Shown: positions 1 to 6,949 of the stretch, piece by piece | Layout of the letters: each line of letters starts with the position of its first letter | Numbering within the stretch: the stretch's first letter is position 1 | Source: Desulfurococcaceae archaeon UBA285 | GTDB taxonomy: Archaea; Thermoproteota; Thermoprotei_A; Sulfolobales; Desulfurococcaceae | Direction: 5' to 3' | DNA length: 19,129 bases | Assembly (NCBI GenBank): GCA_002495025.1 | Contig: DADP01000030.1 | Coordinates: 452-19,580, forward strand | Translations under genes and position numbers: made by a program | Notes under the pieces: generated by a model | What the model saw: the letters and a program-made list of their open reading frames with translations, nothing else | The model's database searches: none | What the model was told of the DNA's origin: nothing

Positions 1-596
1 TGTAGAATAATTGTTTCTCCTCTGCTAATCCAGCCGCTGTGTTCGTGTATATGGCCTGTAATCCATAGAATTGGTTTTATTCTATCTAGGTATTCACGAA
101 ATACTCGTGAACCAGTATTTACACCGTTTACCTCGTCGAAGAAGCCATATATTGGTTGATGTGTAACTACTATTTTCACATGGTCTTTAAACCGCTGTAG
201 TGATAAATACATGTTTTCAACTAGTTCTCTGAGTTCTACCTCGGAAAACTCGATCATAGTGTTAAATGGTGTGATCCCGCTACCCCCTATACCAGAGAAT
301 ACAACACCATTTAACTCCAGAGTGGTTCCATGCAGGTTAACTATGTTTCCACCAATATTTCTTACATTGAGGAGCTCTACGGGGTCGCAATTACCCGGTA
401 TAAACAACACCATTGTATTAAACAACTGCCTGGTTTTCTCTAAAATCTTCACGGCTGTATCAACAGTTTTAAAGTATGTGAGGTCTCCAGCAACTACTAC
501 TACATCTGATTTAATTCCCCTATCTACTAGCACCTCTGCTAGTGTTTTCAATTTGCTTATTTTCTCGTGGATATCACTTAAAGCAAGTATATACAC
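1..596 (-). CDS. calcineurin-like metallophosphoesterase (C-terminus cut by window edge)
   Basis: The minus-strand translation carries the full series of calcineurin-like phosphoesterase metal motifs. Counting from the GTG start, these are SDIHE (D8, H10), AGDLT (D38), PGNCD (N69), VTHQP (H146) and GHIHEH (H182, H184). These residues bind two metal ions in this family, so a hydrolase of phosphomono- or phosphodiesters is expected; the substrate cannot be told. No signal peptide is seen, so it is probably cytosolic. The last few residues lie beyond base 1. I prefer GTG at 596 because GGTG lies 8 nt upstream and a TATA-like box at 632-639 would start the RNA near 610. TTG at 614 would add six residues (start LNGVFE). 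The gene diverges from ttuA. The family is secure, the start less so. Confidence 0.88.
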   Translation of the reverse strand, partial: MYILALSDIHEKISKLKTLAEVLVDRGIKSDVVVVAGDLTYFKTVDTAVKILEKTRQLFNTMVLFIPGNCDPVELLNVRNIGGNIVNLHGTTLELNGVVFSGIGGSGITPFNTMIEFSEVELRELVENMYLSLQRFKDHVKIVVTHQPIYGFFDEVNGVNTGSRVFREYLDRIKPILWITGHIHEHSGWISRGETIIL

Positions 597-631
597 TTCA
601 AATACACCGTTCAACTACTATTATGGATTAT

Positions 632-639
632 GATATAAG
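632..639 (-). promoter_or_regulatory. TATA-like box of the metallophosphoesterase gene
   Basis: CTTATATC on the minus strand is centred about 26 nt upstream of position 610. That puts a short leader before the GTG at 596. Position and composition are the only evidence. Confidence 0.4.
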
Positions 640-671
640 AGGAATTATAGTTGTTGGATAATTCAAGAAGA

Positions 672-679
672 GTATATAG
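672..679 (+). promoter_or_regulatory. TATA box candidate of ttuA
   Basis: GTATATAG is centred 21-22 nt upstream of the TTG start at 697, slightly shorter than the usual archaeal TATA-to-start spacing of about 26. A second AT-rich candidate at 652-658 would instead leave a 12-nt leader containing GGTG (686-689). Both serve the same gene. Confidence 0.4.
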
Positions 680-696
680 CAGACTGGTGTTTACTC

Positions 697-1731
697 TTGG
701 TTAAATGTAGTTTTTGCGATAGACAAGCAGTATATGTAAATAGAATTAGTGGGCTTGCCTACTGTAGAATACACTTTATTGAGTATTTCGAGCGGAAGGC
801 GAGAAAAACAATTAGGAAATACAATATGTTGAATCCAGGAGACCACGTCGTTGTAGGTGTTAGTGGTGGAAAAGACTCAATGGCTCTCTTACACTTCCTC
901 TTAAAACTAAAAAAGAAAATACCAGGATTAGAAGTTACAGCTGTACTTGTAGATGAAGGTATAAAGGGCTATAGAGAAAAGACCATACCAACACTTGTAA
1001 ACTACGCTGAAAAACACAGTGTTAAATACATCATTGCTAGTTTCAAAGACTATATTGGCGCTACACTAGACGAAATAGTTCAAAAGAGTTTTGAATTAAA
1101 ACTACCCTACATGCCCTGTAGTTATTGCGGTGTATTTAGAAGACATGTATTAAACACTGTAGCAAGAGAAGTAGGAGCTACGGTTTTAGCAACAGCCCAT
1201 AATTTAGACGACATGGTTCAAACATACTTAATGAACTTGATTAATAATAGCTGGGATAGAATACTGTCACTAGCACCAGTAAGATCCTCTAGTGAAGAAT
1301 ACATTGTAAAGAGAATTAAACCCTTCTATGAAATACCCGAAAAAGAAACAGCATTATACGCTCTACTCAATGGACTCATACAACCAGAATTCAATCAATG
1401 TCCATACGTTAAATACAATGTTAGATTTACAATTAGAAAACTAGTAAATGAACTCGAAGACAAATATCCAGGTTCAAAATATGGTCTGCTTAGAAGCCTC
1501 CTTGAATTAATAGAACTACAAAACAAAGTTGAACTAGTAGAGAAAAAATTCATGCAGTGCGCTATATGTGGAAATCCATCATCCCACCCAGTATGTAGAG
1601 GATGTGTATTTAGAGCACAACTAGGCTTGTTGAAAAACGAAGAGAAGTTAAAACTAGATGTTTTACTCAGAGAAAACCCAGATGTAGCTAAACTATTTAA
1701 ACAATCAGGTAGTGGAAAACAGCTTCAATAA
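697..1731 (+). CDS. ttuA: tRNA 2-thiolation enzyme, TtuA/Ncs6 (CTU1) family
   Basis: This 344-residue protein is an adenylating sulfurtransferase that makes 2-thiouridine in tRNA, a modification that stabilises tRNA in thermophiles. An N-terminal zinc site is visible at C4, C7, C23 and H26. The PP-loop SGGKDS is at 56-61. C141, C144 and C235 are the three cysteines that hold the catalytic iron-sulfur cluster in characterised TtuA. A C-terminal zinc site is formed by C288, C291, C300 and C303. Length and motif order fit the archaeal family. The start is TTG, supported by GGTG at 686-689, 7 nt upstream. Sulfur would come from a ubiquitin-like carrier such as TtuB/SAMP, not seen here. The plus-strand DedA gene follows after about 70 bp. 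Assignment to the TtuA/Ncs6 group rather than to the related TtcA is supported by the two zinc fingers. Confidence 0.93.
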   Translation: MVKCSFCDRQAVYVNRISGLAYCRIHFIEYFERKARKTIRKYNMLNPGDHVVVGVSGGKDSMALLHFLLKLKKKIPGLEVTAVLVDEGIKGYREKTIPTLVNYAEKHSVKYIIASFKDYIGATLDEIVQKSFELKLPYMPCSYCGVFRRHVLNTVAREVGATVLATAHNLDDMVQTYLMNLINNSWDRILSLAPVRSSSEEYIVKRIKPFYEIPEKETALYALLNGLIQPEFNQCPYVKYNVRFTIRKLVNELEDKYPGSKYGLLRSLLELIELQNKVELVEKKFMQCAICGNPSSHPVCRGCVFRAQLGLLKNEEKLKLDVLLRENPDVAKLFKQSGSGKQLQ

Positions 1732-1789
1732 TATTATTATTTAGGTGTATTCTCTTAATTAGTAGAGTTTACGGGTAATTCAATATAGT

Positions 1790-1794
1790 GGTGG
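1790..1794 (+). promoter_or_regulatory. Shine-Dalgarno GGTGG deciding the DedA start
   Basis: GGTGG lies 5 nt before ATG 1800 and overlaps the in-frame GTG codons at 1788 and 1791. It therefore points to ATG 1800 as the true start. Confidence 0.5.
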
Positions 1795-1799
1795 AATAC

Positions 1800-2498
1800 A
1801 TGGATATTAGCACGCTAATGCCTTACTTCAGAGAACTAGGAGCTCTTGGACTATTCCTACTTGCACTAGTATCTAATGCAATACCATATTCAACAATACC
1901 ATACTTGGTTGTTATAGCTCCTTCAATTCTAGCACGTCTTAGAGGACTAGACTTGCTAATAGCAATTCTAACATTGTCAGCTGGTGCAACAATGGGAAAG
2001 CTAGTTGTATACTTCATTGGTAGATCGCTTGGTAGAATAGAGAAAATAAAGAATTTCACTTGGAGTTCTACAAAATTCTTTTCAAAACACAAAAAATCAG
2101 TATCTACACTTATTTTTCTAGTAGCTGCACTACCACTTCCAGACGATGTATTTTATATTCCAATAGCCACTGCTAGATACAGTATAATATACTTTACAAT
2201 AGCATTGTTTCTAGGAAAGCTTGTAATAACTATTTTAACAGCATTATATGGTATATCGTTGGGGTTTTTACTCGAAGAAACAGCTAAACTACCAGTTTAC
2301 ATTAGTATTCCAGTAATGATTGCTGTGACAATCGTGTTAACTATACTAGTAAACAAAATAGACTGGGCTGGTGTAGAAAACACATATATTGAAAAAGGCG
2401 TTTTACACGCATTTCTCTACCTCTTAAAATCAATTATAAAACTATTGTTTATTACACCATTAGTTAAACTTATAACAATCCTTGAAAAATACTTTTAG
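1800..2498 (+). CDS. DedA/SNARE-associated (VTT domain) membrane protein
   Basis: The protein has 232 residues from ATG 1800, or 236 from GTG 1788. It is strongly hydrophobic with about five or six membrane segments. Two stretches match the VTT/DedA fold: a glycine-rich segment, GATMGKLVVYFIGRSLG, near residues 62-78, and PLPDDVFYIPIATARY followed by FLGK. In DedA proteins the corresponding region forms re-entrant loops with acidic and arginine residues. Family members are linked to lipid-carrier recycling or proton-motive-force maintenance, but the role of archaeal members is not established. The C-terminal 40 residues add another hydrophobic helix. The SD site at 1790-1794 decides the start. 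It is convergent with the MFS gene downstream. The family call is good but the sequence is divergent. Confidence 0.75.
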   Translation: MDISTLMPYFRELGALGLFLLALVSNAIPYSTIPYLVVIAPSILARLRGLDLLIAILTLSAGATMGKLVVYFIGRSLGRIEKIKNFTWSSTKFFSKHKKSVSTLIFLVAALPLPDDVFYIPIATARYSIIYFTIALFLGKLVITILTALYGISLGFLLEETAKLPVYISIPVMIAVTIVLTILVNKIDWAGVENTYIEKGVLHAFLYLLKSIIKLLFITPLVKLITILEKYF

Positions 2499-2574
2499 TG
2501 GAGATGAGGAGGAACCCGGGAGATAGAGTTTAAAACGATGAATTGAAATATAGAATGCGGGCACCGATCCGCCT
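2499..2574. other. GC-rich spacer between convergent genes, possible structured 3' element
   Basis: The spacer contains a polypurine, GC-rich left part with CCCGGG at 2515-2520. On the right is GCGG (2557-2560) facing CCGC (2569-2572) across an 8-nt loop. GAGGAGG (2506-2512) could also pair with CCGCCTC (2569-2575) with one mismatch, as an alternative fold. No open frame of useful size is present. It may simply hold the 3' ends of both transcripts. Confidence 0.3.
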
Positions 2575-3765
2575 CTAGATCAAGCTGGCAACAAGAAACA
2601 CCATAAATACTGTTAAGAAAACAATGTTTTCAAATCCTATAAGTGAATAGATGTAACCTGATAATAGAGTTGCAAATAACGCGGCTGATTCACCAAGTAA
2701 TAAATAAGTTGTTGATTCAGCGCGGCCCAGGCTTTCTACATAGAGAGAATAGAACAATATGTCTATTACACTATTCAAATACAGTATTAAACTCAATACA
2801 ACAACTGGTATGAGGAAACTAGTATTTACTAATGGAGGTAGTAGAGCTAGAGGTATTAATCCACGTAGAATTAAACGTTGTTTAATACCATTCGCTCTAT
2901 TTGACTGGAGTATAAATAATGGGATTAGTAAACCCCTAGCAAGAGCGTAAACACCAAGAATACTCGTTGATACATAACCAAGACTTCTCAAGTATACTGG
3001 TAATTGAACTAAGAGAAAGCCATTTGACAAACGATATAGTGTTAAACACGCTAGAACAGTAAAGGGCTTTCTCGGCTTCTCTCTTCTAATAGTTTTTCTC
3101 TTAAAAGAACTTATCAATACCCTGTGATCTCCACGTAGAAGCTCATAGATAAATAAATTGTTAGTTATAGAGGACTCTATTCTAGTAATTCCTGCTTCTA
3201 TTCTATAAAGTGTTCTCTCAATTCTCAGTGGTGGATCTCTTACAACTAGAAATGATAGTAATACAGGTAGTCCAATAATAGATATAAACATGTATAGATT
3301 GCCAACTATGAAGTCTGAAAATACGGAGAGAAAACCTAGAAGAATGAATTCAAAAGCTCTAGTTGCAATACTTCTCTTAACTAGTAAATCCTCCCAGTAG
3401 TAGCTAGGATTGTGTTCATGAATATATGCTGTTACAGCTGTTAGCGAGAAAGCTTGGAGAATAGAGTATGAAATATACATTATATACAAGTGTTGAAGGA
3501 GACGTGTATTGAAAAATACTTCTAGTTCTACTCCATAGGTAATGAGAGAGATTGTAGCAAATAACAATTGTATTTTTATAATGCCTTTATCGCCTAGTCT
3601 ACCACCAATATACAAGCTAAACAAATAGACTACATATCCAATAGTGTTAAATACACCTAGTTGTGTTGGCGTTACTCCTCCAATAGTGATTGCAACTATA
3701 TCTGTAAATATATCCATGGCGCTTCCAATTGCAACTACTAGTGCTAGCAGTAATAGTGTATTCAT
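2575..3765 (-). CDS. MFS-like membrane transporter
   Basis: This 396-residue polytopic protein has about 12 hydrophobic segments. The loop between the second and third segments reads GGRLGDKG (54-61), which matches MFS signature motif A. A long charged cytoplasmic loop (about 176-235, rich in Arg, Lys and Glu) divides it into two halves of about six segments each. That is the normal MFS plan, with a loop at the long end. The substrate is unknown; this class includes drug and metabolite exporters. The start is ATG with GGTGGG about 10 nt upstream. It lies 59 bp after thiL on the same strand and has its own weak TATA-like box, so it may be transcribed alone or with the operon. It ends on the GC-rich convergent spacer. 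Confidence 0.75.
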   Translation of the reverse strand: MNTLLLLALVVAIGSAMDIFTDIVAITIGGVTPTQLGVFNTIGYVVYLFSLYIGGRLGDKGIIKIQLLFATISLITYGVELEVFFNTRLLQHLYIMYISYSILQAFSLTAVTAYIHEHNPSYYWEDLLVKRSIATRAFEFILLGFLSVFSDFIVGNLYMFISIIGLPVLLSFLVVRDPPLRIERTLYRIEAGITRIESSITNNLFIYELLRGDHRVLISSFKRKTIRREKPRKPFTVLACLTLYRLSNGFLLVQLPVYLRSLGYVSTSILGVYALARGLLIPLFILQSNRANGIKQRLILRGLIPLALLPPLVNTSFLIPVVVLSLILYLNSVIDILFYSLYVESLGRAESTTYLLLGESAALFATLLSGYIYSLIGFENIVFLTVFMVFLVASLI

Positions 3766-3807
3766 TTTTGTTTTCCCACCTATTCATTAAACTATGTATT
3801 GGAATTG

Positions 3808-3816
3808 TTTTAAAGG
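3808..3816 (-). promoter_or_regulatory. TATA-like box of the MFS gene
   Basis: CCTTTAAAA on the minus strand sits 43-51 nt upstream of the ATG at 3765, between the thiL stop and the MFS start. It would give a leader of about 20 nt that includes the GGTGGG site. This is weak evidence. Confidence 0.3.
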
Positions 3817-3824
3817 ATGATATT

Positions 3825-4823
3825 CTAACTCCAACCCTTGAACTGGTCGTATCTCAAAATAGCTAGTTTCTCTCCATTGAAGTAGATGCCTGGTTCAATA
3901 TCTACAACTCTTCCTACTATACTGTATTCTATTCCATAGTATTCTAGTTCACTTACTACTTCGTTGACGTGTTCTTCTCTAACACCCATTACTACTCCGT
4001 ATTCTTCGCCGCCGTTTAAACAATACTCGAGAATACACCTAGTGTTTTCTCTACAGTGCTCGTTTAGTTCTCTATGTGTAAGTGGCGGTTGTTCTATTTT
4101 AATTCCATAACCGCCTAGTTTACTGAGATAGTGTAGTGTATAGCCTAATCCATCGCTTACATCCATTGTAGCAGTTATTGCTCTATAGTGGGTAGAAACC
4201 AGGTATCCAATTTCAATTCTTGCACGTGGTCTTTTAGTAGCTGAAACAACCCATTCCTGCTTCAATGCTTCTTCAAAGCCATGTTTTACAACATAGCCCA
4301 TTGCACCATATACTCCCGTTACTATTACTCTATCTCCTGGTTTCAACCCTCTCCTACTTGGAGGGTTTTTTATACTTGTAAAACCCGCTACTGTTATTGC
4401 TATCCATGGCTCAGAACTATTATTGGTGTCTCCTCCAAGAACTCTAATATTGTAGAAGCTACTAGCCTCTCTTAATCCATTTATGAATTCTAGTAACTCG
4501 TTGGTTTTCCACTCACTGGGTGTTCCAAGAGCGATCATGGCGTATAAGGGTATACCACCCTTAACTAATACATCACTCACTGGACCCGTAAATGCAGCCC
4601 ATGCAACATCATCCAAGCTCCTCCATGGTAGTTTCAGGGATTTTACTGTATAAGCATCCATAGCCATTATTATACGAGGGCCTCGTGGAAGAATATCACG
4701 CGCGTCATCGGGATAGGAGAGGTATTCACCATAGGATGGTCGATGAACTAGTCTACTCGCAATTAAGTCTACTATTTCTTCTTCTGTTAGAGAACCCAGT
4801 TCTCTATTGTACTCACTAGTCAT
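3825..4823 (-). CDS. thiL: thiamine-monophosphate kinase (ThiL), PurM/ThiL superfamily
   Basis: ThiL phosphorylates thiamine monophosphate to thiamine diphosphate with ATP, the last step of cofactor synthesis. The 332-residue protein shows DDARDI (39-44), a divergent metal-binding strand MAMDAYTV (53-60), PVSDVLVKGGIPL (81-93), GGDTN (130-134), GDRVIVTG (163-170), DVSDGL (221-226) and NGGEEYGVV (270-278). The last two are close to the ThiL forms DVSDGL and GGEDYEL. The usual DxLVEGVHF after the first strand is replaced here by DAYTVKSLKLP, so another AIR-synthase-related kinase cannot be fully excluded. The ATG lies inside the end of moeA (8-bp overlap), with GGTG 7 nt upstream, which implies coupled translation. 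It is probably the last gene of argS-eamA-moeA-thiL. Confidence 0.85.
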   Translation of the reverse strand: MTSEYNRELGSLTEEEIVDLIASRLVHRPSYGEYLSYPDDARDILPRGPRIIMAMDAYTVKSLKLPWRSLDDVAWAAFTGPVSDVLVKGGIPLYAMIALGTPSEWKTNELLEFINGLREASSFYNIRVLGGDTNNSSEPWIAITVAGFTSIKNPPSRRGLKPGDRVIVTGVYGAMGYVVKHGFEEALKQEWVVSATKRPRARIEIGYLVSTHYRAITATMDVSDGLGYTLHYLSKLGGYGIKIEQPPLTHRELNEHCRENTRCILEYCLNGGEEYGVVMGVREEHVNEVVSELEYYGIEYSIVGRVVDIEPGIYFNGEKLAILRYDQFKGWS

Positions 4824-6051
4824 ACAAGTACACCCTGACTACATCGTTTTTCTCATATCCCTCTAGTTCTTCGGGTATAACGATGTATCCATTTGTCTTT
4901 AAGAGACTACTAATTACCCCGCTTCCACGCAACATATATGGTTCTGCATGGAATACTCCGTTTTCATCTCTAACAATAACACGGATTAGAGATGTATAGC
5001 CAACGTTATTAGGTGTTCTCTTGTCGAGAACTGCATATATGTATTTTCTCTCAAATCCCTTTAATCCAAGCCACTTTATCAGCGCATTACGTAGTATTAA
5101 CTCGTACCCGGTCCAAGCAGCTACTGGATAACCCGATAGTGATAACACTATTTTTCCCCTGTATACAAACGAAGTAGTAGGTCTACCAGGCCTCATTTTA
5201 ACTCCTCGAAATACAACTCGGTCTGCTTGTTCAATAATTCTTGAAATAACATCTGACTCGCTTACCCCGGTACCACCAGTTGTTATAATTATGTCGACGC
5301 CGCGTTCAACTTCTCTATCAAAGACTTTTCTTAGAGCTTCAACGTTGTCTGGTATTATACCAGTATAGTATACGTCAAATATGCCGTCTTTTACGAGTGA
5401 TGAGTATATAGTGTAGGCAGATGAATTGTATACCCTGCCATTAACAACCCTTGATCCAGGTTCAATCAATTCGTCTCCAATTGCTACAATTGAAACCCTT
5501 ATTCTCCTATAGACAAATATATCCATTAACCCACTAGCAGCTAGTGCTGTTACAACTGCTGGTTTTACTACTTCCCCTTTTGACGCCAGTAGATCTCCTT
5601 TTTTAAAGTCTTCACCTCTTAATACAATATTTAATCCTTTTGGGGCTTGTCTGTAAACATATATCTTGTCGCCTATAGACTTAACGTCTTCATCCATTAA
5701 TACAGCATCAGCTCCACATGGTAGAAGCGCACCGGTGTGAACTCTAATACTAGTACCTGGTTCTAGGCAAATATCGCTTGGTGTTTGACCCGGCCTTAAA
5801 ACCCCTATAACTCTGAGTTCTACTGGGTTGTACTGTGTTGCGCCAAGTGTATCAATACTTCTCACGGCATATCCATCTACCGCTGTGGAATCCCTGCTTG
5901 GCCTGTCTTCTAATGCATATATGTCTTGTGCTATAATTCTACCAGTTGCTTGTGTTAACTTCACGCTTTCTACGTCTAGATTAATTGTTTCTCCTAGTGT
6001 TCTACTCAACGAGTTTATTGCCTCGGAGAGGCTCACTAGGTTTTTCAACAC
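4816..6051 (-). CDS. moeA: molybdopterin molybdenumtransferase (MoeA)
   Basis: MoeA inserts molybdate or tungstate into adenylated molybdopterin. From the GTG at 6051 the protein has 411 residues, normal for the family. Visible motifs are DRPSRDSTAVDGYAV (49-63), VHTGALLPCGADAV (104-117), AIGDEL (191-196), TTGGTGVSESD (257-267, the MoCF-binding domain), KMRPGRP (286-292) and SGYP (306-309), followed by the C-terminal beta domain. The open frame extends to TTG 6087, but that start would overlap the end of eamA. AAGGTGG at 6057-6063 lies 5 nt before GTG 6051 and supports the shorter form beginning MLKNLVSLSEA, typical of MoeA. In a hyperthermophile with GAPOR nearby, the physiological metal is probably tungsten; this is inferred. 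No PBP-like C-terminal fusion is present. Confidence 0.94.
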   Translation of the reverse strand: MLKNLVSLSEAINSLSRTLGETINLDVESVKLTQATGRIIAQDIYALEDRPSRDSTAVDGYAVRSIDTLGATQYNPVELRVIGVLRPGQTPSDICLEPGTSIRVHTGALLPCGADAVLMDEDVKSIGDKIYVYRQAPKGLNIVLRGEDFKKGDLLASKGEVVKPAVVTALAASGLMDIFVYRRIRVSIVAIGDELIEPGSRVVNGRVYNSSAYTIYSSLVKDGIFDVYYTGIIPDNVEALRKVFDREVERGVDIIITTGGTGVSESDVISRIIEQADRVVFRGVKMRPGRPTTSFVYRGKIVLSLSGYPVAAWTGYELILRNALIKWLGLKGFERKYIYAVLDKRTPNNVGYTSLIRVIVRDENGVFHAEPYMLRGSGVISSLLKTNGYIVIPEELEGYEKNDVVRVYLYD

Positions 6052-6056
6052 AATAA

Positions 6057-6063
6057 CCACCTT
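6057..6063 (-). promoter_or_regulatory. Shine-Dalgarno AAGGTGG deciding the moeA start
   Basis: AAGGTGG is complementary to the 3' end of archaeal 16S rRNA. It lies 5 nt upstream of GTG 6051, just after the eamA stop codon (6068-6070). It argues against the longer TTG-initiated form. Confidence 0.6.
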
Positions 6064-6067
6064 GTAA

Positions 6068-6949
6068 TCACTCACTGGATTTAACAATAGTTGTAAACAC
6101 TACGAGTAATATAATAGAGCCGAGTATTAATTGCTGTATTGAAACCGACTCGCCTAGTAGTATATATGCAAGTAATCCAGCACCATATGGTTCTCCAAAA
6201 CTAATAGAAGACACTATAGATGCAGGGTATTTGCCTAGTAGGTAGTTCATTAATGTATGTCCAAGTATCATTGGAATAACTGCGAGTAGGACGAGGTATA
6301 CAATAGTAGATATACTCTTCGGAATAATCTCTACTCCACTAGCTACACTTACAACTCCAGTGATAAGTGTAGCAGTCGAGTAGACTTTTATAGCATAAAT
6401 AGTTGTTGGCTCTTTAAGCCTAGACCTCACATGGTATCCCGCTACAAAGTAAATAGCGGCAAATACACCTCCCAGTAGAGCTTCAAATACACCTAGATTA
6501 AACCCGATATCACTAACACCCAAGTATACTCCAAGCAGTATTGATGCAAGTATCAACCCAGCAACTTGTATTACTCTAGGCTTTCTAGAGAAGACAACAA
6601 CCTCTATTATTAGAGAGTATATAGGGTAGAGAGTAACAAGTAGTGTACTCGTATAGATTGGAATAAGAAATAAACTATGCATCCAAACCAAGAAGTGCAT
6701 TGCAAGAGCAAACCCGGCAATAAAGTGGTGTATTGTATACCCACTAGTATAACCATGATTGTTTTTGATTTTCAATAGAGTAAAAAGTATTATGAGTGAG
6801 AATAGGAGGCGCCAAAATGCACATGTTTCAGCACTAGCACCCGACAGTCTAACTAATACACTAGCAGAGCTTATTGACAACCATATTATAATTGTAAGCC
6901 CTAGTAGTGTTAGTTTTCCACGTAGCTTCATTGTAGATAGTTGATTCAT
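6068..6949 (-). CDS. EamA/DMT-family transporter
   Basis: This 293-residue protein has about ten hydrophobic helices in two similar halves, the plan of EamA (DUF6) drug/metabolite transporters. The first half contains WLSISSASVLVRLSG and SAETCAFWRLLFSL. The second contains GHTLMNYLLGKYPAS, FGEPYGAGLLAYILLGE and SIQQLILGSIILLV, the classic end of EamA repeats. The substrate is unknown; relatives export amino acids or other metabolites. The ATG directly follows the argS stop with no gap. An internal ATG at residue 7 (MKLRGKL) is an alternative start. It sits between argS and moeA in an apparent operon, which gives no clear hint of substrate. Confidence 0.88.
   Translation of the reverse strand: MNQLSTMKLRGKLTLLGLTIIIWLSISSASVLVRLSGASAETCAFWRLLFSLIILFTLLKIKNNHGYTSGYTIHHFIAGFALAMHFLVWMHSLFLIPIYTSTLLVTLYPIYSLIIEVVVFSRKPRVIQVAGLILASILLGVYLGVSDIGFNLGVFEALLGGVFAAIYFVAGYHVRSRLKEPTTIYAIKVYSTATLITGVVSVASGVEIIPKSISTIVYLVLLAVIPMILGHTLMNYLLGKYPASIVSSISFGEPYGAGLLAYILLGESVSIQQLILGSIILLVVFTTIVKSSE

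Noticed and set aside
211..633. Plus-strand open frame of 140 codons
   Set aside because: It is Ser/Thr/Leu-rich without any family motif and lies opposite the metallophosphoesterase, whose minus-strand motifs are clear.
2499..2574. Box C/D small RNA or tRNA fragment in the convergent spacer
   Set aside because: AGATGA and CGATGA resemble C boxes but no CTGA D box occurs, and GGGTTC on the minus strand does not complete a T-arm or cloverleaf.
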